From contig NZ_CP064782.1 in NCBI RefSeq assembly GCF_018905915.1, positions 3,100,001-3,164,000 of the forward strand: a stretch of 64,000 nt of DNA, read 5' to 3'. The position numbers were made by a program, and so were the translations under genes. Source of the DNA: Azospira inquinata. Its GTDB lineage: Bacteria; Pseudomonadota; Gammaproteobacteria; Burkholderiales; Rhodocyclaceae. Of the stretch, positions 25,937 to 37,261 are shown piece by piece (the stretch's first letter is position 1; every line of letters starts with the position of its first letter). The notes under the pieces were generated by a model, which saw nothing but the letters and a program-made list of their open reading frames with translations, was not told the origin of the DNA and searched no databases.

Positions 25937-28900
25937 TCACTGTTCATTGAGGGCAGGCAGGGGGGCGCTTTTCCGTCCCCGGTGCCGTTCCCACCAGAGG
26001 CGGAAACGGTCCATATAGAGATAGACCACCGGGGTGGTGTAGAGGGTGAGCAACTGGGACAGGGCCAACCCGCCCACAATAGCCACCCCCAGGGGCTGGC
26101 GCAGTTCCGCCCCTTCGCCGCCGCCGATGGCTAGGGGCACGGCCCCCAGGAGGGCCGCCATAGTGGTCATCATGATGGGCCGGAAACGGAGCTGGCAGGC
26201 CCGGAATATGGCCTCCTTGGGCTCTAACCCATCCCGCCGCTGGGCCTCGATGGCGAAGTCGATCATCATGATGGCGTTTTTCTTGACGATGCCGATGAGG
26301 AGCAGCACCCCGATCAGGGCGATGACGGTGAATTCCATACCGAAGGCCAGCAGGGCCAGGAGGGCGCCCACCCCGGCGGAGGGAATGGTGGAAAGAATGG
26401 TCAGGGGGTGGATGTAGCTTTCGTACAGCACCCCCAGGACGATGTACATGGCCACCACGGCGGCCAGAATCAGCAGAGGCTGGTTATGGAGAGAATCCCC
26501 AAAGACCTTGGCCGTGCCCTGGAAACTGCCGTGGATGGAAGAGGGGGCGCCGATTTTGTCGATGGCCCCGTTAATGGCGTCCGCCGCCTGGGACAGGGAA
26601 ACCCCGGCCTTCAGGTTAAAGAACATGGTGGAGGCGGCAAACTGGCCCTGGTGATTCACCGCCAGGGGGGTGGTGCCCGGGCCGAAATGGGCAATAGCGG
26701 AGAGGGGCACCATGGCCGTGGCACTACCGTTAGGAGAGGAGGCCCCGCCCAGGGCAGAATTGGCGGTCAGTCCGGTGGTCTGGGCTTGGACTCCGCCGGG
26801 CACATAGATGGCCCCCAGGGATTCCGGGTGCTGCCAGTATTCCGGCGCCACCTCCATGACCACGTGATACTGGTTCAGGGGGGCATAAAGGGTGGAGACC
26901 TGGCGCTGGCCGAAGGCGTCATTCAGGGCAGCATCCACCCGGCTGGCGGTGATGCCCATGCGGGCCGCCGTATCCCGGTCGATGGTCACATAGGTGGAAA
27001 TGCCCGCATCCTGGCTATCGGAACTCACATCTTCCAGCTCCGGCAGGCCTTCCATGGCCTTCTTCACCCGGGGCTCCCAGGTCCGCAGTTCCCCCAGATC
27101 GTCCGCCTGGAGGGTGAATTGGTATTGGGCATTGCCTGGGCGGCCGCCCACCCGCACATCCTGGGCAGACTGGAGAAACAGGCTGGCACCGGGCACATGG
27201 CCCAGTTTTTTGCGCAGGCGGTTGATAACCTCGTCGGAGGAAACCTTTCGTTCTTTGAGGGGCTTCAAGCTCATGAACATCATGCCCCCGTTGCGCTGGC
27301 CGCCTCCGGTGTAACCGGCCACGAAGGCCACCGCCGGATCTTTCATGATAATGCGTTGAAAGGCTTCCATTTTCTGACGCATGGATTGGAAGGAAATGGC
27401 CTGGTCCGCCTGGACCATGCCCATAATCCGTCCCGTATCCTGCTGGGGGAAAAAGCCCTTGGGAATGATGATGTAGAGATAGACCGTAAGCCCCACGGTA
27501 GCCAACAGCAGGGTGAGCACCAACCGGCTGTGATTCAGAGCCCAGGCCAGACTGCGGCGATAGCCATCCTGAAGGTCGTCAAACAGGAGTTCCAGCCCCC
27601 CCAGGAAACGGCGCCAGCGGCTGGGCGGGCCCGGGGGCGTGGGGGACAGGGACTCGTCCTTACCCGTCTTACCCAGCAGATAAGCGCACAGGGTGGGGGT
27701 AGTGGTTAGGGAGACCACCAGGGAGACCAGAATGGCGACGGAGAGGGTCACCGCGAATTCCCGGAAGAGGCGCCCCACAATGCCCCCCATGGCCAGGATG
27801 GGGATAAATACGGAGATCAGGGAGAGGCTCATGGAGAGCACGGTAAAACTCACCTCCCGGGCCCCTTGAAGGGCGGCCTTGAAGGGGGGCATGCCCGCCT
27901 CCCGGTGCCGGGCGATGTTTTCCAACACCACGATGGCGTCATCCACCACAAAACCAGTGGCGATGGTGAGGGCCATGAGGGACAGGTTATCCAGGCTGTA
28001 GCCCGCCAGATACATGACCCCAAAGGTGCCGATCAGGGAAACGGGGACGGCCACGGCGGGAATCAGGGTGGCCCGGCCATTACGCAGGAAGAGGAAGACC
28101 ACTAGGATCACCAGGGCCACGGAAATGGCCAGGGTTTTTTCCACATCCAGGAGGGAGCTGCGGATGGTGGTGGTCCGGTCCATGACCACCTGGGTATTGA
28201 TAGAGCGGGGGATGGAGGCTTCCAGATTGGGCAGCAGAGCTTTGACCCGATCCACAGTATCGATAATGTTGGCCCCGGGCTCCCGGTAAATCATCAGGGT
28301 GACGGAGGGCTTGCCATTGGCCAGCCCGGCGTTACGCAGATCCTCCACCGAATCATCCACCCGGGCCACGTCCGCCAGGCGCACGGCGGCGCCGTTGCGG
28401 TAGGAAATGACCAGGGGCAGGTAGTCGGCGGCGTGATTGGCCTGATCATTGGCCTGAATCTGCCAGTGCCGGTCCCCGTGCTCAATGCTGCCCTTGGGGG
28501 TATTGGCGTTGCTGGCCGCCAGGGCAGTACGAACCTGTTCCAGGCTCAGGCCGTACTGGTTCAGGGCGTGGGGGTTGAGCTCCACTCGCACCGCAGGCAG
28601 GGAACTACCCCCCACCTGGACCTGGCCCACCCCATCCACCTGGGCCAGTTTCTGGGCCACGATGGAGGAGGCGGCATCGTAAATACGCCCCTGGCTCAGG
28701 GTATCAGAGGTCAGGGCGATGATCATCACCGGGGCATCTGCCGGATTGATTTTCTTGTAGGTGGGGTTGCCGGGCAGGCTGGTGGGCAGCAGGCTGCGGG
28801 CCGCGTTAATGGCGGCCTGCACATCCCGGGCAGCGCCGTTGATGTCCCGGTCCAGGTCGAACTGGAGAATGATCCGGGTATTGCCCTGGGAACTGCTGGA

Positions 28901-29143
28901 GGTCATTTCCGTAATGCCGGCAATGCGTCCCAGGGAGCGCTCCAGGGGAGTGGCCACGGTGGCTGCCATGGTTTCCGGGCTGGCGCCGGGCAGGTTGGCG
29001 CTCACCGCAATGGTGGGGAAATCCACCTGGGGCAGGGGGGCGACGGGCAGGAGCAGGAAGGCCAGCAGCCCGGCCAGGGCCACCCCCAGGGTGAGCAGGG
29101 CGGTGGCTACCGGGCGGTGGATGAAGGTGGCGGCCAGGCTCAT
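25937..29143 (-). CDS. mdtC: RND multidrug efflux inner-membrane transporter, MdtC-like
   Basis: 1068 residues, 12 membrane helices, two large periplasmic loops. It begins [29 protein letters not shown] with [10 protein letters not shown], and the helix 4 proton relay has the Asp pair in [13 protein letters not shown]. It is the second of two paired RND pumps, matching MdtC in an MdtBC hetero-trimer, and its ATG overlaps the TGA of mdtB. A segment near residues 495-510 ([13 protein letters not shown]) is a proline-rich insert in the cytoplasmic loop. Substrates cannot be told; E. coli MdtABC exports bile salts and novobiocin. Confidence 0.95.
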   Translation of the reverse strand: MSLAATFIHRPVATALLTLGVALAGLLAFLLLPVAPLPQVDFPTIAVSANLPGASPETMAATVATPLERSLGRIAGITEMTSSSSQGNTRIILQFDLDRDINGAARDVQAAINAARSLLPTSLPGNPTYKKINPADAPVMIIALTSDTLSQGRIYDAASSIVAQKLAQVDGVGQVQVGGSSLPAVRVELNPHALNQYGLSLEQVRTALAASNANTPKGSIEHGDRHWQIQANDQANHAADYLPLVISYRNGAAVRLADVARVDDSVEDLRNAGLANGKPSVTLMIYREPGANIIDTVDRVKALLPNLEASIPRSINTQVVMDRTTTIRSSLLDVEKTLAISVALVILVVFLFLRNGRATLIPAVAVPVSLIGTFGVMYLAGYSLDNLSLMALTIATGFVVDDAIVVLENIARHREAGMPPFKAALQGAREVSFTVLSMSLSLISVFIPILAMGGIVGRLFREFAVTLSVAILVSLVVSLTTTPTLCAYLLGKTGKDESLSPTPPGPPSRWRRFLGGLELLFDDLQDGYRRSLAWALNHSRLVLTLLLATVGLTVYLYIIIPKGFFPQQDTGRIMGMVQADQAISFQSMRQKMEAFQRIIMKDPAVAFVAGYTGGGQRNGGMMFMSLKPLKERKVSSDEVINRLRKKLGHVPGASLFLQSAQDVRVGGRPGNAQYQFTLQADDLGELRTWEPRVKKAMEGLPELEDVSSDSQDAGISTYVTIDRDTAARMGITASRVDAALNDAFGQRQVSTLYAPLNQYHVVMEVAPEYWQHPESLGAIYVPGGVQAQTTGLTANSALGGASSPNGSATAMVPLSAIAHFGPGTTPLAVNHQGQFAASTMFFNLKAGVSLSQAADAINGAIDKIGAPSSIHGSFQGTAKVFGDSLHNQPLLILAAVVAMYIVLGVLYESYIHPLTILSTIPSAGVGALLALLAFGMEFTVIALIGVLLLIGIVKKNAIMMIDFAIEAQRRDGLEPKEAIFRACQLRFRPIMMTTMAALLGAVPLAIGGGEGAELRQPLGVAIVGGLALSQLLTLYTTPVVYLYMDRFRLWWERHRGRKSAPLPALNEQ

Positions 29144-32100
29144 GACGGCTTTCCGTCTTCCGTGACCGGGGTGCCTTCCGGCCCCTCATCGCCCCCCCTA
29201 TGGCCCTGGGTTTCCGGCAGACCGAAGCGTTGGCGCAGGCGGCGGGAGAGCTTGTCGAAAGCCAGATAAATGACCGGGGTGGTGAATAGGGTCAGGGCCT
29301 GGCTTACCAGCAGTCCCCCCACCATGGTGATCCCCAGGGGGTGGCGCAGTTCCGAGCCTACTCCGGTGCCCAGCATCAGGGGCAGGGCCCCCAGCAGGGC
29401 CGCCAGGGTGGTCATCATAATGGGGCGAAAACGCAGCAGACAGGCCTGGTAAATGGCCTCCCGGGGCGCTAGACCCTGGTTGCGCTCCGCGTCCAGGGCG
29501 AAGTCGATCATCATGATGGCGTTTTTCTTGACGATGCCGATGAGCAGGATGATGCCGATAATGCCGATCACACCCAGGTCGTTACCGGAAAGGAGTAGGG
29601 CCAGGAGGGCGCCCACCCCGGCGGAGGGCAGGGTGGAAAGAATGGTGATCGGGTGAATGTAACTTTCGTACAACACCCCTAGGACGATGTACATCACCAC
29701 CACGGCCGCCAGAATCAGCCATAGCTCATTGGACAGGGAGGCACGGAAGGCCCGGGCCGCTCCCTGGAGATCGGTCTCAATACTGGCGGGCATACCCAGT
29801 TCCGTTTCCGCCTTTTCCAGGGCATCCACCGCATCTCCCAGAGAAGCTCCATCCGCCAGATTAAAGGACACATTGGCGGCGGGGAACTGGCCCTGGTGGT
29901 TGATGAGCAGGGGGGCGGTGCGTTCCTCCACCCGCACCAGGGCGGAGAGGGGCACCTGGGTGCCGGCGGAGGTGGTGAGGTGGATGTCGTTGAGGGAATT
30001 CAGGTCTTTTTGCAGGTCCGGACTCACCTCCAGGACCACTCGGTACTGGTTGGACTGGGTGAAGATGGTGGAAACCAGCCGCTGGCCGTAGGCATCGTAA
30101 AGGGCGTTGTCGATGTCGGAAGTGGCCACCCCCAGACGGGAAGCGGTGGCCCGGTCAATCACGATGTAGGCCTGGAGGCCTTTATCCATCAGGTCACTGG
30201 TCACGTCCTTGAACTGAGGCAGGCCGGAGAGCTTATCCACCAGCTTGGGCACCCACTGGGCCAGTTCATCGAAATCCGCGTCCTGAACGGAAAACTGGTA
30301 CTGGGTGCGGCTGACCCGATCCTCGATGGTCAGATCCTGTACCGGTTGCAGGTACAGGTCGATGCCCCCCACCCCCTGGGCCCGCCGCTGGAGCCGGGCC
30401 ATGACCGTGGCCATGTCATCCCGGCTGGACTTGGGCTTCAGATTGATGAGCAGACGTCCGCTGTTCAGGGTGCTGTTGGTGCCATCCACGCCGATGAAGG
30501 AGGACAGGCTATCCACCGCCGGGTCCTGGAGCAGGGCCTGGGCCAGGGCCTGCTGGCGGGCGGACATGGCGGCAAAGGAGATGGATTGGGGGGCTTCGGA
30601 AATGCCCTGAATGGCTCCCGTGTCCTGGGTGGGGAAAAAGCCCTTGGGGATGAAGATGTAGAGCAGCACGGTGAGGGCCAGGGTGCCCAGGGCCACCCCA
30701 AGGGTGGCTTTTTGCCGGTCCAACACCCAGGTGAGCATGCGTCCGTAAGCCGCGATCACCCGGTCAATAACCCGGCCGCTGGCGTGGTAGAAGCGACCCT
30801 GTTTTTCCTCCGGCACATGGCGCAGGAGCTTGGCGCAGAGCATGGGGGTGAGGGTCAGAGACACCACGGCGGAAATCAGGATGGCCACCGCCAGGGTAAT
30901 GGCGAATTCCCGGAACAGACGCCCCACCACGTCCCCCATGAAAAGCAGGGGAATGAGCACGGCCACCAGGGAAAAGGTCAGGGAAATGATGGTGAAGCCG
31001 ATCTGGGCCGAGCCCTTGAGGGCCGCCTGGAGCGGGGATTCCCCGTTTTCCAGGTAACGGGCGATGTTTTCGATGACCACGATGGCGTCATCCACCACAA
31101 AGCCGGTGGCAATGGTGAGGGCCATGAGGGTCAGGTTATTGATGGAGAACCCGGCCAGATACATGACCCCGAAGGTGCCCACCAGGGAGAGGGGCACGGC
31201 AAAACTGGGGATCAGGGTGGCGGGCAGATTGCGCAGGAACAGGAAAATCACCATCACCACCAGGGCGACGGAAAGCAGCAGCTCGAATTGCACGTCATCC
31301 ACGGAGGAGCGGATGGTCACCGTGCGGTCCGTCAGGGGCGTGACTTCCACGCTGCCCGGCAAGGAGGCTTTAAGGTCCGGCAGCAGGGCCTTGATCCGGT
31401 CCACTACCTGGATCACGTTGGCCCCGGGCTGGCGCTGGATATTGACGATAATGGCGGCCTGATTGTTGGCCCAGGCGGCCAGCTTGACGTTTTCCGCGTC
31501 ATCCACCACATCCGCCACGTCCGTGAGGCGGACCGGCGCCCCGTTTCTGTAGGCCAGCACCATGGAGCGATATTCCGCCGCCGAGCGGAGCTGGTCGTTG
31601 GCATCGATGGTGGAGGCCCGGGTGGGGCCGTCGAAACTCCCCTTGGACTGGTTGGTGTTGTTGCTGTTGAGGGCCGTGCGCACCGCTTCCAGGCTGATAC
31701 CGTAGGAAGCCAGGGCCTTGGGATTAACCCGCACCCGCACCGCGGGGCGCTGGCCGCCGCTCAGGGAGACCAGGCCCACCCCGGGCAACTGGGCGATTTT
31801 CTGGGCCACCCGGGTATCCGCCAGATCCTGAACCTTGGTCAGGGGCAGGGAAGGGGAGGTGACCGCCAGGGTCATGATGGGGGTGTCCGCCGGATTCACC
31901 TTGCTGTAGATAGGGGGGGCGGGCAGGTCGGCGGGGAGCAGGGTGTTGGCGGCGTTGATGGCGGCCTGAACCTCCTGTTCCGCCACGTCCAGGCTCAGGG
32001 AAAGGTCAAACTGGAGGGTAATGACCGAGGCGCCCCCCGAATTGGCGGAAGACATCTGGCTCAAGCCGGGCATCTGCCCAAACTGACGCTCCAGGGGGGC

Positions 32101-32295
32101 GGTGATGGAGGAGGTCACCACCTGGGGGCTGGCCCCCGGGTAGAGGGTCACCACCTGAATGGTGGGGTAATCCACCTGGGGCAGGGCGGAGAGGGGCAGC
32201 AGCCGGTAAGCCACCAGGCCCACCAGCAGAATTGCCAGCATGAGCAGGGAGGTGGCGACCGGGCGCAGGATAAAGAGGCGGGAGGGGCTGGCCAT
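29140..32295 (-). CDS. mdtB: RND multidrug efflux inner-membrane transporter, MdtB-like
   Basis: 1051 residues with RND layout. It starts [48 protein letters not shown] as in MdtB. The proton-relay Asp pair in [19 protein letters not shown] and the second-half motif [19 protein letters not shown] are present. Partner of the adjacent MdtC-like pump. About 150 bp separates it from the adaptor gene upstream, so mdtA-B-C plus the outer-membrane factor form one operon. Confidence 0.95.
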   Translation of the reverse strand: MASPSRLFILRPVATSLLMLAILLVGLVAYRLLPLSALPQVDYPTIQVVTLYPGASPQVVTSSITAPLERQFGQMPGLSQMSSANSGGASVITLQFDLSLSLDVAEQEVQAAINAANTLLPADLPAPPIYSKVNPADTPIMTLAVTSPSLPLTKVQDLADTRVAQKIAQLPGVGLVSLSGGQRPAVRVRVNPKALASYGISLEAVRTALNSNNTNQSKGSFDGPTRASTIDANDQLRSAAEYRSMVLAYRNGAPVRLTDVADVVDDAENVKLAAWANNQAAIIVNIQRQPGANVIQVVDRIKALLPDLKASLPGSVEVTPLTDRTVTIRSSVDDVQFELLLSVALVVMVIFLFLRNLPATLIPSFAVPLSLVGTFGVMYLAGFSINNLTLMALTIATGFVVDDAIVVIENIARYLENGESPLQAALKGSAQIGFTIISLTFSLVAVLIPLLFMGDVVGRLFREFAITLAVAILISAVVSLTLTPMLCAKLLRHVPEEKQGRFYHASGRVIDRVIAAYGRMLTWVLDRQKATLGVALGTLALTVLLYIFIPKGFFPTQDTGAIQGISEAPQSISFAAMSARQQALAQALLQDPAVDSLSSFIGVDGTNSTLNSGRLLINLKPKSSRDDMATVMARLQRRAQGVGGIDLYLQPVQDLTIEDRVSRTQYQFSVQDADFDELAQWVPKLVDKLSGLPQFKDVTSDLMDKGLQAYIVIDRATASRLGVATSDIDNALYDAYGQRLVSTIFTQSNQYRVVLEVSPDLQKDLNSLNDIHLTTSAGTQVPLSALVRVEERTAPLLINHQGQFPAANVSFNLADGASLGDAVDALEKAETELGMPASIETDLQGAARAFRASLSNELWLILAAVVVMYIVLGVLYESYIHPITILSTLPSAGVGALLALLLSGNDLGVIGIIGIILLIGIVKKNAIMMIDFALDAERNQGLAPREAIYQACLLRFRPIMMTTLAALLGALPLMLGTGVGSELRHPLGITMVGGLLVSQALTLFTTPVIYLAFDKLSRRLRQRFGLPETQGHRGGDEGPEGTPVTEDGKPS

Positions 32296-32446
32296 GATGG
32301 GGGGAAGGAAAACCGGGTCGGTGGGCGGGCGCTGGCCCGGAATTAAGGTCTGAATTCAGGAAACGGGGGCGGTATCAGGCGGGCCGTGCCCCACCCCTTT
32401 CTCCCGGCCAGGCCGGAAGCGGGAAGAGGGGTGGGAGGCAAGTCGC

Positions 32447-33970
32447 TCATGGGGCGGGCTTGGGACCGGGGGCCGCGTTGTGGGCCTGACCCGGCCCGCC
32501 GTGACGGCGGCCCTTGCCGCCCCGTTCCGCCGCTGCGGCCTGACGGGCGGCGGTGGCCTTGTCGATGGGGATGACCTTGCCCCCGTCCTTCAACTTATCC
32601 GCCCCGTCCGCCACCACCACGGCCCCGGCCTGGAGACCGGTGAGCACGGCGGTGGTTTCCCCCTGGGTGGGCCCCAGGGTGACGGGAGTCATGGTGACCT
32701 TTTTGTCCGCCCCCACCACATAGACAAAGGTGGCGTTCTGCTTACCCCGCTGCACGGCGGAGGTGGGAATGAGCACCACGTCATGGAGGGTATTCACCAG
32801 CAGGCGCACATTGACGAATTGGTTGGGGAAAAGCTTGTTGTCCCGGTTATCGAACAGGGCCCGCAGTTTCACGGTGCCCGTGGTGGTGTCGATCTGGTTA
32901 TCCACGGTGAGCAGGGTGCCCGTGGCAATCAGTTCAGTTTGGGCCCGGTCGTAGGCTTCTACGGGCAGCGTGGTGCCGGGGGCTTTGTCCCCGTGCCCCG
33001 AATGGCCGCCCGGGGCCTTGCCGTGGCGACCGGCCGGCGCCTCCCTATTCCAGGCGTAGCCCGGCGCGGGGGAAGGGGCGGCTCCCGCAGGGGCAACGGT
33101 TGCCGGTCTGGCCGGAGGCTGGGCACCCGGGCCTAAGCGGCCCTTTTGCGGGGCGAAAGCAGGTTTATCCCCCCTCTCCCCCTGATGTCCGGTGAGTCGG
33201 GCCATGACCTGATCCAGGCTATCTTCCGGAATGCTGAAGACGGCCGTGATGGGCTGGAGCTGGGTGATGGTGACAATGCCCGTGGTGTCCGAGCTATGGA
33301 TCATGTTCCCCGGGTCCACCGAGCGCAGACCCACCCGGCCGCCGATGGGGGCGGTAATCCGGGTATAGGTGAGTTGCAGCTTGGCGTTATCCACCCCCGC
33401 CTGGTCCACCGCCACCGTGCCTTGGTATTGGCGCACCAGGGCGGCCTGGGTATCCACCTGTTGCTTGGCGATGGAATCCTGGCTGAGCAGGGTCTTGTAA
33501 CGGGCTAGATCCAGCTGGGCGTTATTGAGCAGGGCCTGATCGTGCAGCAATTGGCCCTTGGCCTGGGCCAGTTGGACCTCATAGGGCCGGGGATCGATTT
33601 CCGCCAGGAGCTGCCCGGCCTTGACCATCTGACCTTCGGTAAAGCCCACTCGGACCAGCTGGCCGTCAATCCGGGATTTGACGGTCACCGTATTGCGGGG
33701 GGTGACGGTACCCAGGGCGTTGATATAGACGGGCATATCGCCGCTACGGGCCGTATCCACGATCACCGGCGCCGGGCGCCCGGCGCCGAATTTGCCGTGC
33801 TTGCCACCGCCCCCCGGACCGCCTTCCATGGCCGCCCCGCTGGGGGCATGGCTACTGCGGTAGGCGTAAATACCGCCCCCCAGGGCCAGGAATCCGGCGC
33901 AGACCCAGAGCAGGGGGCGACGGTACCAGGGGCGGGAAGTGGCGGGAACGGGAGCGTTGGGGGGGGTCAT
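32447..33970 (-). CDS. mdtA: RND efflux periplasmic adaptor, MdtA-like, with a Gly/His/Pro-rich insert
   Basis: 507 residues from the ATG at 33970, longer than the usual 400-415. Seen: N-terminal membrane anchor (about 19-38), lipoyl half-motifs around VTVKSRIDGQLVRVGFTEGQMVKAGQLLAEIDPRPY, coiled-coil hairpin, then beta-barrel with RITAPIGGRVGLRSVDPGNM. Two low-complexity segments are unusual: GGPGGGGKHGKFGAG after the anchor, and about 80 residues rich in Ala, Pro, Gly and His inside the barrel domain (after MARLTGHQGERG). The C-terminus is also basic and Gly/His-rich. It links the MdtBC pump to the outer-membrane factor. The histidine runs might bind metal (inference). Confidence 0.9.
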   Translation of the reverse strand: MTPPNAPVPATSRPWYRRPLLWVCAGFLALGGGIYAYRSSHAPSGAAMEGGPGGGGKHGKFGAGRPAPVIVDTARSGDMPVYINALGTVTPRNTVTVKSRIDGQLVRVGFTEGQMVKAGQLLAEIDPRPYEVQLAQAKGQLLHDQALLNNAQLDLARYKTLLSQDSIAKQQVDTQAALVRQYQGTVAVDQAGVDNAKLQLTYTRITAPIGGRVGLRSVDPGNMIHSSDTTGIVTITQLQPITAVFSIPEDSLDQVMARLTGHQGERGDKPAFAPQKGRLGPGAQPPARPATVAPAGAAPSPAPGYAWNREAPAGRHGKAPGGHSGHGDKAPGTTLPVEAYDRAQTELIATGTLLTVDNQIDTTTGTVKLRALFDNRDNKLFPNQFVNVRLLVNTLHDVVLIPTSAVQRGKQNATFVYVVGADKKVTMTPVTLGPTQGETTAVLTGLQAGAVVVADGADKLKDGGKVIPIDKATAARQAAAAERGGKGRRHGGPGQAHNAAPGPKPAP

Positions 33971-34393
33971 GGGGCGCCTGAAGTAAAAGATAAGGCTGGG
34001 GTCGGGGTTGGGGTGACGCTGTTTTTGGTTTTTCGCCCGTGGGGCTGGAATGGCTTGCAAGGTTAAACAAATCCAGCCGGGGCGGTACGCTTTCCCTGGG
34101 CTTTTTACCTAACTTTACGGGCTGGAAATACTTCATTTACGGCGCTGTCAGCCAGGGGTCAGTTTCAAGAAAAAGGGGGGCTTTTCTCCTTTTCCGGAAA
34201 ATTCCGTTGTTTGTCTTCCGGAGGCCGGGGGCAAAAACCATGGCCCGCCATTTTCCTCTCCCCGGCGGGCCCGGTAAATTCCTTCCTTTTTCCGGGAACC
34301 CTTTTTCGTGGCCCCAGACCTGGGATGCCGTGAAATTTCTGGCAAAAACCCCGGGTCTGATAAAATCCGGACTTTCCGTTTTCCTGGGCCGAG
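33971..34393. other. Divergent intergenic region between the pump operon and minCDE
   Basis: About 420 bp without a convincing gene. It holds a 12-bp palindrome TTTTCCGGAAAA (34190-34201) and the minC promoter candidate at 34358-34366. No BaeR-type or other known operator was recognised for the pump. Confidence 0.5.
34358..34366 (+). promoter_or_regulatory. Extended -10 promoter of minCDE
   Basis: TGATAAAAT has an upstream TG and a good -10 (TAAAAT), 27 bp before the minC ATG. No strong -35 is visible, as is usual with extended -10 promoters. Confidence 0.5.
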
Positions 34394-35206
34394 ATGAAGT
34401 CCGCCCCCACCATAGAATTCAAAGGCACCAATCTTTCCTTGATGGTGCTCCAGGCCACCCTCCGTTCCGGCGATCCGGAAGCGGTGGCGGCCGCCCTGGA
34501 AGCCCTGTGCGGCCCCACGCCGGATTTTTTCAGCGGTGAACCCACGGTCTTCGATCTGGCCGAGTTGGGCTCATCCGCCCCCGTGGATTGGGCCGGGTTG
34601 TTGCCCCTGCTGCGCCGTTACCGCATCAGCCCCCTGGGGGTGCGCAATGCGGGGCCGGAGCAGGGGGAGGCGGCCCGTGCCGCCGGACTGATTCTGGTGG
34701 AAGATGCGGAAATACATACCCGCGCTCCCGCCCGTTCCCCGGAACCGGCGCCCCCCGTCGAGGCGGTGCCGGTAGCCGAAGTGCCTCCTCCCGCCCCGGC
34801 CGTCCAGGCCGCTCCTGCGCCGGTGGCGCCCCCCGTGCCCCCACCGCCTTCCGGCTCCATTATCGTGGATCGGCCTCTGCGCTCCGGCCAGCAGGTCTAT
34901 GCCCGGGGCGGGGACGTGGTGGTGCTGGCCATGGTCAATCCGGGGGCCGAGGTCATTGCGGACGGCAATATCCACGTTTACGCCCCCCTCCGGGGCCGGG
35001 CCCTGGCTGGGGCTCAAGGCAATACGGAGGCCCGCATCCTGACCACCTGTTTTGAGGCGGAACTCACCTCCATTGCCGGGGTGTACCGGACCTTTGAATC
35101 GGGGACGGAAAAGGCCCTCACCGGCCAGCCGGTGCAGGTGCGCCTGGAAAACGAACCCGGCGGCCAGCATCAACGCCTGGTGCTGGAGGCTCTGACCATC
35201 CGCTGA
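34394..35206 (+). CDS. minC: Septum site-determining protein MinC
   Basis: 270 residues. The N-terminal FtsZ-binding domain (about 1-110) begins TIEFKGTNLSLMVL. An Ala/Pro/Val linker (about 112-155) is unusually long and low in complexity. The C-terminal beta-helix domain carries the conserved QQVYARGGDVVVLAMVNPGAEVIADGNIHVYAPLRGRALAG, with the RGRA face that binds MinD. Together with MinD it blocks Z-ring assembly near the poles. First gene of minCDE. Confidence 0.96.
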   Translation: MKSAPTIEFKGTNLSLMVLQATLRSGDPEAVAAALEALCGPTPDFFSGEPTVFDLAELGSSAPVDWAGLLPLLRRYRISPLGVRNAGPEQGEAARAAGLILVEDAEIHTRAPARSPEPAPPVEAVPVAEVPPPAPAVQAAPAPVAPPVPPPPSGSIIVDRPLRSGQQVYARGGDVVVLAMVNPGAEVIADGNIHVYAPLRGRALAGAQGNTEARILTTCFEAELTSIAGVYRTFESGTEKALTGQPVQVRLENEPGGQHQRLVLEALTIR

Positions 35207-35276
35207 TAGCCGTTTCGGCCCGGACGCTTTATCATTCGCCCATCATTTTTCAACGCCATTTCCGAGGAAATCCTCC

Positions 35277-36089
35277 ATGAGAATCATCGTCGTCACATCC
35301 GGCAAGGGTGGGGTAGGCAAGACCACCACCAGCGCCGCCTTTGCATCCGGTCTGGCCCTGCGGGGCTTCAAGACGGCCGTCATCGACTTCGACGTCGGCC
35401 TGCGCAATCTGGACCTGATCATGGGCTGCGAACGTCGGGTAGTGTATGACCTGGTCAATGTGATCAACGGGGAGGCCAACCTGAGCCAAGCCCTGATCAA
35501 GGACAAGCACGTGGATAAGCTGTCCATCCTGCCCGCCTCCCAGACCCGGGATAAGGATGCCCTCACCGAGGAAGGGGTGGAAAAGGTTCTGAAGGAACTG
35601 GAAACCATGGGCTTCGAATACGTGGTTTGTGATTCCCCCGCCGGTATCGAGCGGGGCGCGGTCATGGCCCTGACCTTTGCCGACGAAGCCATTGTGGTGT
35701 CCAACCCGGAAGTCTCTTCCGTGCGGGACTCGGACCGGATTCTGGGCATTGTCCAATCCAAGTCTAAGCGGGCCATGGAAGGCCACGAGCCGGTCAAGGA
35801 ACACCTGCTCATCACCCGCTACACCCCGAAGCGGGTGGAAGACGGGGAAATGCTTTCCTATCGGGATGTGAATGAACTCCTGCGGGTGCCCCTGCTGGGC
35901 GTGATTCCCGAATCCGAAACCGTGCTGCAGGCCTCCAACCAGGGCACTCCGGCCATCCACATTCAAGGTAGCGATGTGGCTAAGGCCTATGAGGACATGG
36001 TCAGCCGCTTCCTCGGCGAAGACCTGCCCCTGCGCTTTGTGGATTACCAGAAGCCGGGCATCCTGAAGCGCCTGTTCGGAGGGAAGTAA
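35277..36089 (+). CDS. minD: Septum site-determining ATPase MinD
   Basis: 270 residues. Deviant Walker [13 protein letters not shown], the [13 protein letters not shown] switch region, [11 protein letters not shown], and a C-terminal amphipathic membrane-targeting helix (ILKRLFGGK). It oscillates on the membrane with MinE and recruits MinC. Ribosome site GAGGAAA precedes the start; the stop is two bases from minE's start. Confidence 0.98.
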   Translation: MRIIVVTSGKGGVGKTTTSAAFASGLALRGFKTAVIDFDVGLRNLDLIMGCERRVVYDLVNVINGEANLSQALIKDKHVDKLSILPASQTRDKDALTEEGVEKVLKELETMGFEYVVCDSPAGIERGAVMALTFADEAIVVSNPEVSSVRDSDRILGIVQSKSKRAMEGHEPVKEHLLITRYTPKRVEDGEMLSYRDVNELLRVPLLGVIPESETVLQASNQGTPAIHIQGSDVAKAYEDMVSRFLGEDLPLRFVDYQKPGILKRLFGGK

Positions 36090-36091
36090 CC

Positions 36092-36352
36092 ATGTCTCTC
36101 CTCAGTCTGCTGTTCGGCCAAAAACAGAAGTCGGCGGTAGTGGCCAAGGAGCGTCTCCAGCTCATCATCGCCCGGGAACGGGGTTCCCAGGGAAGCCCGG
36201 ATTTCCTCCCCGCCCTGCAAAAAGAGCTGATCGAGGTGATTTCCAAATACGTGAACGTGGATCACGACGACATCAAGGTCTCCCTGGAAAAGCAGGGCAA
36301 TTTCGAGGTACTGGAAGTCAATATCGTCCTACCCGACGGCAAATCGGCCTAA
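36092..36352 (+). CDS. minE: Cell division topological specificity factor MinE
   Basis: 86 residues, normal length. The N-terminal membrane/MinD-binding part is [30 protein letters not shown]; the C-terminal dimer domain contains [30 protein letters not shown]. It stimulates MinD ATPase and confines MinC action to the poles. Confidence 0.98.
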   Translation: MSLLSLLFGQKQKSAVVAKERLQLIIARERGSQGSPDFLPALQKELIEVISKYVNVDHDDIKVSLEKQGNFEVLEVNIVLPDGKSA

Positions 36353-36377
36353 ACCCCGATTCCCCGCCCGGGGAGAA

Positions 36378-36412
36378 TAAAAAAACGGAAGCCTGGTGCT
36401 TCCGTTTTTTTA
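36378..36412. terminator. Terminator after minE (both directions)
   Basis: AAAAAACGGAAGC and GCTTCCGTTTTTT pair over 13 bp around CTGGT. It closes minCDE and also the convergent flavin reductase gene. Confidence 0.9.
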
Positions 36413-36451
36413 TGGGACGAAACTCAGTCGGCGTAGAGGAATGTCCCCGAC

Positions 36452-37042
36452 CTAGGGTTCCGCCGGCGGCAGAGGCGTCGCTTCAAACGCCTCCCCAGTG
36501 ACAAAAAACTGCCCGCCCGCCACGTAATGGAGAGTGCGGCAAGCCTCATCGGGGAAATGCCAGCGCCCGTCGCTGAAAATGTCCGGATCGGCCCAGGCCG
36601 CCTCCACCCGGGCAATGAACAGATCATGGCGGCGCTCATTCTCCGGCTGGGGCTGGACCCGGCATTCCAGCCAGGCGGCGCAGCCCTGAATCAAAGGCGC
36701 TTGCACCTGGGTCGCGGGGAAAGTGGCAAAACCGCAGCGTTCCAGCTTGCCCCGTCCCGCCAGTTCCCGCGCAGAGCAGGAACCTGCGGCAAGGACTTTG
36801 GCGGCCTGGGCTCGCACCGGCAGATTCAGGGCAAATTCCCCGGAAGCATCCAGCAGGCCACGGCTGTAGGTCTGGCTGTCCAGCACCAGACAGACCAGGG
36901 GCGGATCGAAATCCAAAGGCATAACCCAGGCTGCGGCCATTACATTGGACTGGCCGCCATGGGCCGTGGTGACCAGGGTCACGGGGCCGTGATTGAGGAG
37001 TTTGTAGGCCTGGGGGAGGGGAACGGGGAGGGGGGAAGTCAT
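36452..37042 (-). CDS. Flavin reductase family protein
   Basis: 196 residues with the FMN-binding split-barrel of the flavin reductase/DIM6-NTAB group: KLLNHGPVTLVTTAHGGQSNVMAAAWVMPLDFDPPLVCLVLD at the start and GRWHFPDEACRTLHYVAGGQFFVTGE at the end. It probably reduces flavin with NAD(P)H or serves as an FMN-binding oxidoreductase. Alone on the minus strand between minE and the Zorya-like operon, which runs the other way. Confidence 0.87.
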   Translation of the reverse strand: MTSPLPVPLPQAYKLLNHGPVTLVTTAHGGQSNVMAAAWVMPLDFDPPLVCLVLDSQTYSRGLLDASGEFALNLPVRAQAAKVLAAGSCSARELAGRGKLERCGFATFPATQVQAPLIQGCAAWLECRVQPQPENERRHDLFIARVEAAWADPDIFSDGRWHFPDEACRTLHYVAGGQFFVTGEAFEATPLPPAEP

Positions 37043-37157
37043 GGGGCCATTATAAGGGACGGCACCTGTCGGGCTGTTTCACCCCTTTGTTCCTGGAGTT
37101 AAGCCCGGGTTAGGCCGCGTCTTCCTTGGCTTTCCGGCCCGGAATGCGGGGGGGCGA

Positions 37158-37166
37158 TGCTACAAT
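37158..37166 (+). promoter_or_regulatory. Candidate extended -10 promoter of the Zorya-like operon
   Basis: TGCTACAAT (TG-N-TACAAT) lies about 95 bp upstream of zorA in a 220-bp gap free of genes. No clear -35. Confidence 0.4.
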
Positions 37167-37261
37167 GACCCATTCCAAAATTCCGGAATCCCCCCGGGCT
37201 TTTCGTCCTTTTTCCGTGACGCCCCGGGGTATTCCGCCCCCCATTCCCCACCTTTTTGCCC

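Noticed and set aside
26408..27709. 433-residue plus-strand frame opposite mdtC
   Set aside because: Same antisense pattern; mdtC is unambiguous.
29896..32346. 816-residue plus-strand frame opposite mdtB
   Set aside because: Long only because the real gene avoids certain codons; composition is His/Gly/Gln-rich and matches nothing.
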